Assembly (NCBI RefSeq): GCF_026210795.1
Contig: NC_089432.1
Location: 1,116,001-1,180,000 of the forward strand
Origin: Rhizophagus irregularis
Lineage: Eukaryota > Glomeromycota > Glomeromycetes > Glomerales > Glomeraceae
DNA length: 64,000 bases
Reading direction: 5' to 3'
Both the position numbers and the translations under genes were made by a program. The notes beneath the pieces were generated by a model. It saw only the letters and a program-made list of their open reading frames with translations. It had not been told where the DNA came from and made no database searches. Positions 63,644 to 64,000 of this stretch are shown one piece after another; the stretch's first letter is position 1, and the number at the start of each line of letters is the position of its first letter.

Positions 63644-64000
63644 AAATTTAATAATTCAAATTCTATTTTAAAAAGGAAAATTATACAAATTTAGAGATTA
63701 AGATTTAATCAAATTTTGCTTTATATTTGGAATGTTGCACAAATTCATGCTGTCCACTTCAACAAAAAGGTATAATGTATATAGTTGAAAATAAAATAAG
63801 TGAATACCAAAGGAACATAGATTATCAAAATTGAAAATAACTAGAGATTGAAATACTGGTTGGATCTAAAATCAATTATCCTTTAAGTAAACTAAAAAAA
63901 AAATGGATACAATTTCAACATACAGTACAATTATAGTATTTATAAGTGATAAATGAACCATGTCATAAGGTTAATAAATTTAGATACCTTCATTCATTGT
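63644..64000. other. Intergenic to window end, no gene seen
   Basis: A+T-rich sequence with no supportable feature. Confidence 0.5.

Overview
The window is very A+T-rich eukaryotic DNA. It most resembles the genome of an arbuscular mycorrhizal fungus (Glomeromycotina, Rhizophagus type). The reasons are a swarm of near-identical Sel1-like-repeat (SLR) genes, a tyrosine-kinase-like kinase fused to the same SLR protein, two F-box genes of the style common in that group, short fungal introns, and gene-poor stretches packed with small DNA transposons. The assignment rests on recognition only; no search was run.

Layout. 1-16 kb: dispersed SLR genes on both strands (936-1916 +, 6402-7400 -, 8712-9263 - truncated, 11173-12063 -, 13753-14739 +) with relics at about 5310-5635, 7876-8000 and 15604-15880. 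At 2.95-4.9 kb an intergenic block is a tandem array of intron-microexon modules. 16-20 kb: nested MITEs and a 1.5-kb DNA element with CCCTATA termini (16955-18474). 20.08-22.35 kb: a five-exon kinase-SLR fusion gene. 25.6-26.1 kb: a small unrecognised locus with tandemly duplicated short exons. 26.2-29.6 kb: two F-box genes. 29.98-32.87 kb: a candidate Helitron holding an F-box relic. 34-48.2 kb: a tandem cluster of seven SLR copies on the minus strand, five apparently intact, one with a 5' frameshift and one decayed. 50.6-52.1 kb: a divergent, longer SLR gene. 55.2-57.7 kb: a C-terminally broken SLR gene between two almost identical 295-bp foldback elements in opposite orientation. 59.8-63.1 kb: a 5'-truncated LINE inserted into a MITE, with both sets of target-site duplications visible.

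How the parts fit. The SLR proteins share a module of about 100 residues before the repeats, and the kinase gene carries the same module, so the stand-alone SLR genes and the kinase tail belong to one family. The SLR genes also share an upstream block (GATC motif, CTGCA motif, second GATC motif, TATAAATA) about 60-70 bases before the ATG, so promoter and gene were copied together. Repeat-unit swaps between paralogues, a recent 216-bp internal duplication and several dead copies point to rapid birth, death and conversion. SLR proteins usually act as adaptors; kinase-SLR and F-box proteins would fit expanded signalling and ubiquitin-ligase families, but no pathway can be assigned from sequence.

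The least conventional feature is the 2.95-4.9 kb module array. Many units carry a 3' splice site with polypyrimidine tract, a 30-50 nt exon and a GT donor, and many contain a CTAAC-like branch site. Weaker relatives lie at 17.34-17.83, 30.9-31.24 and 32.2-32.58 kb.
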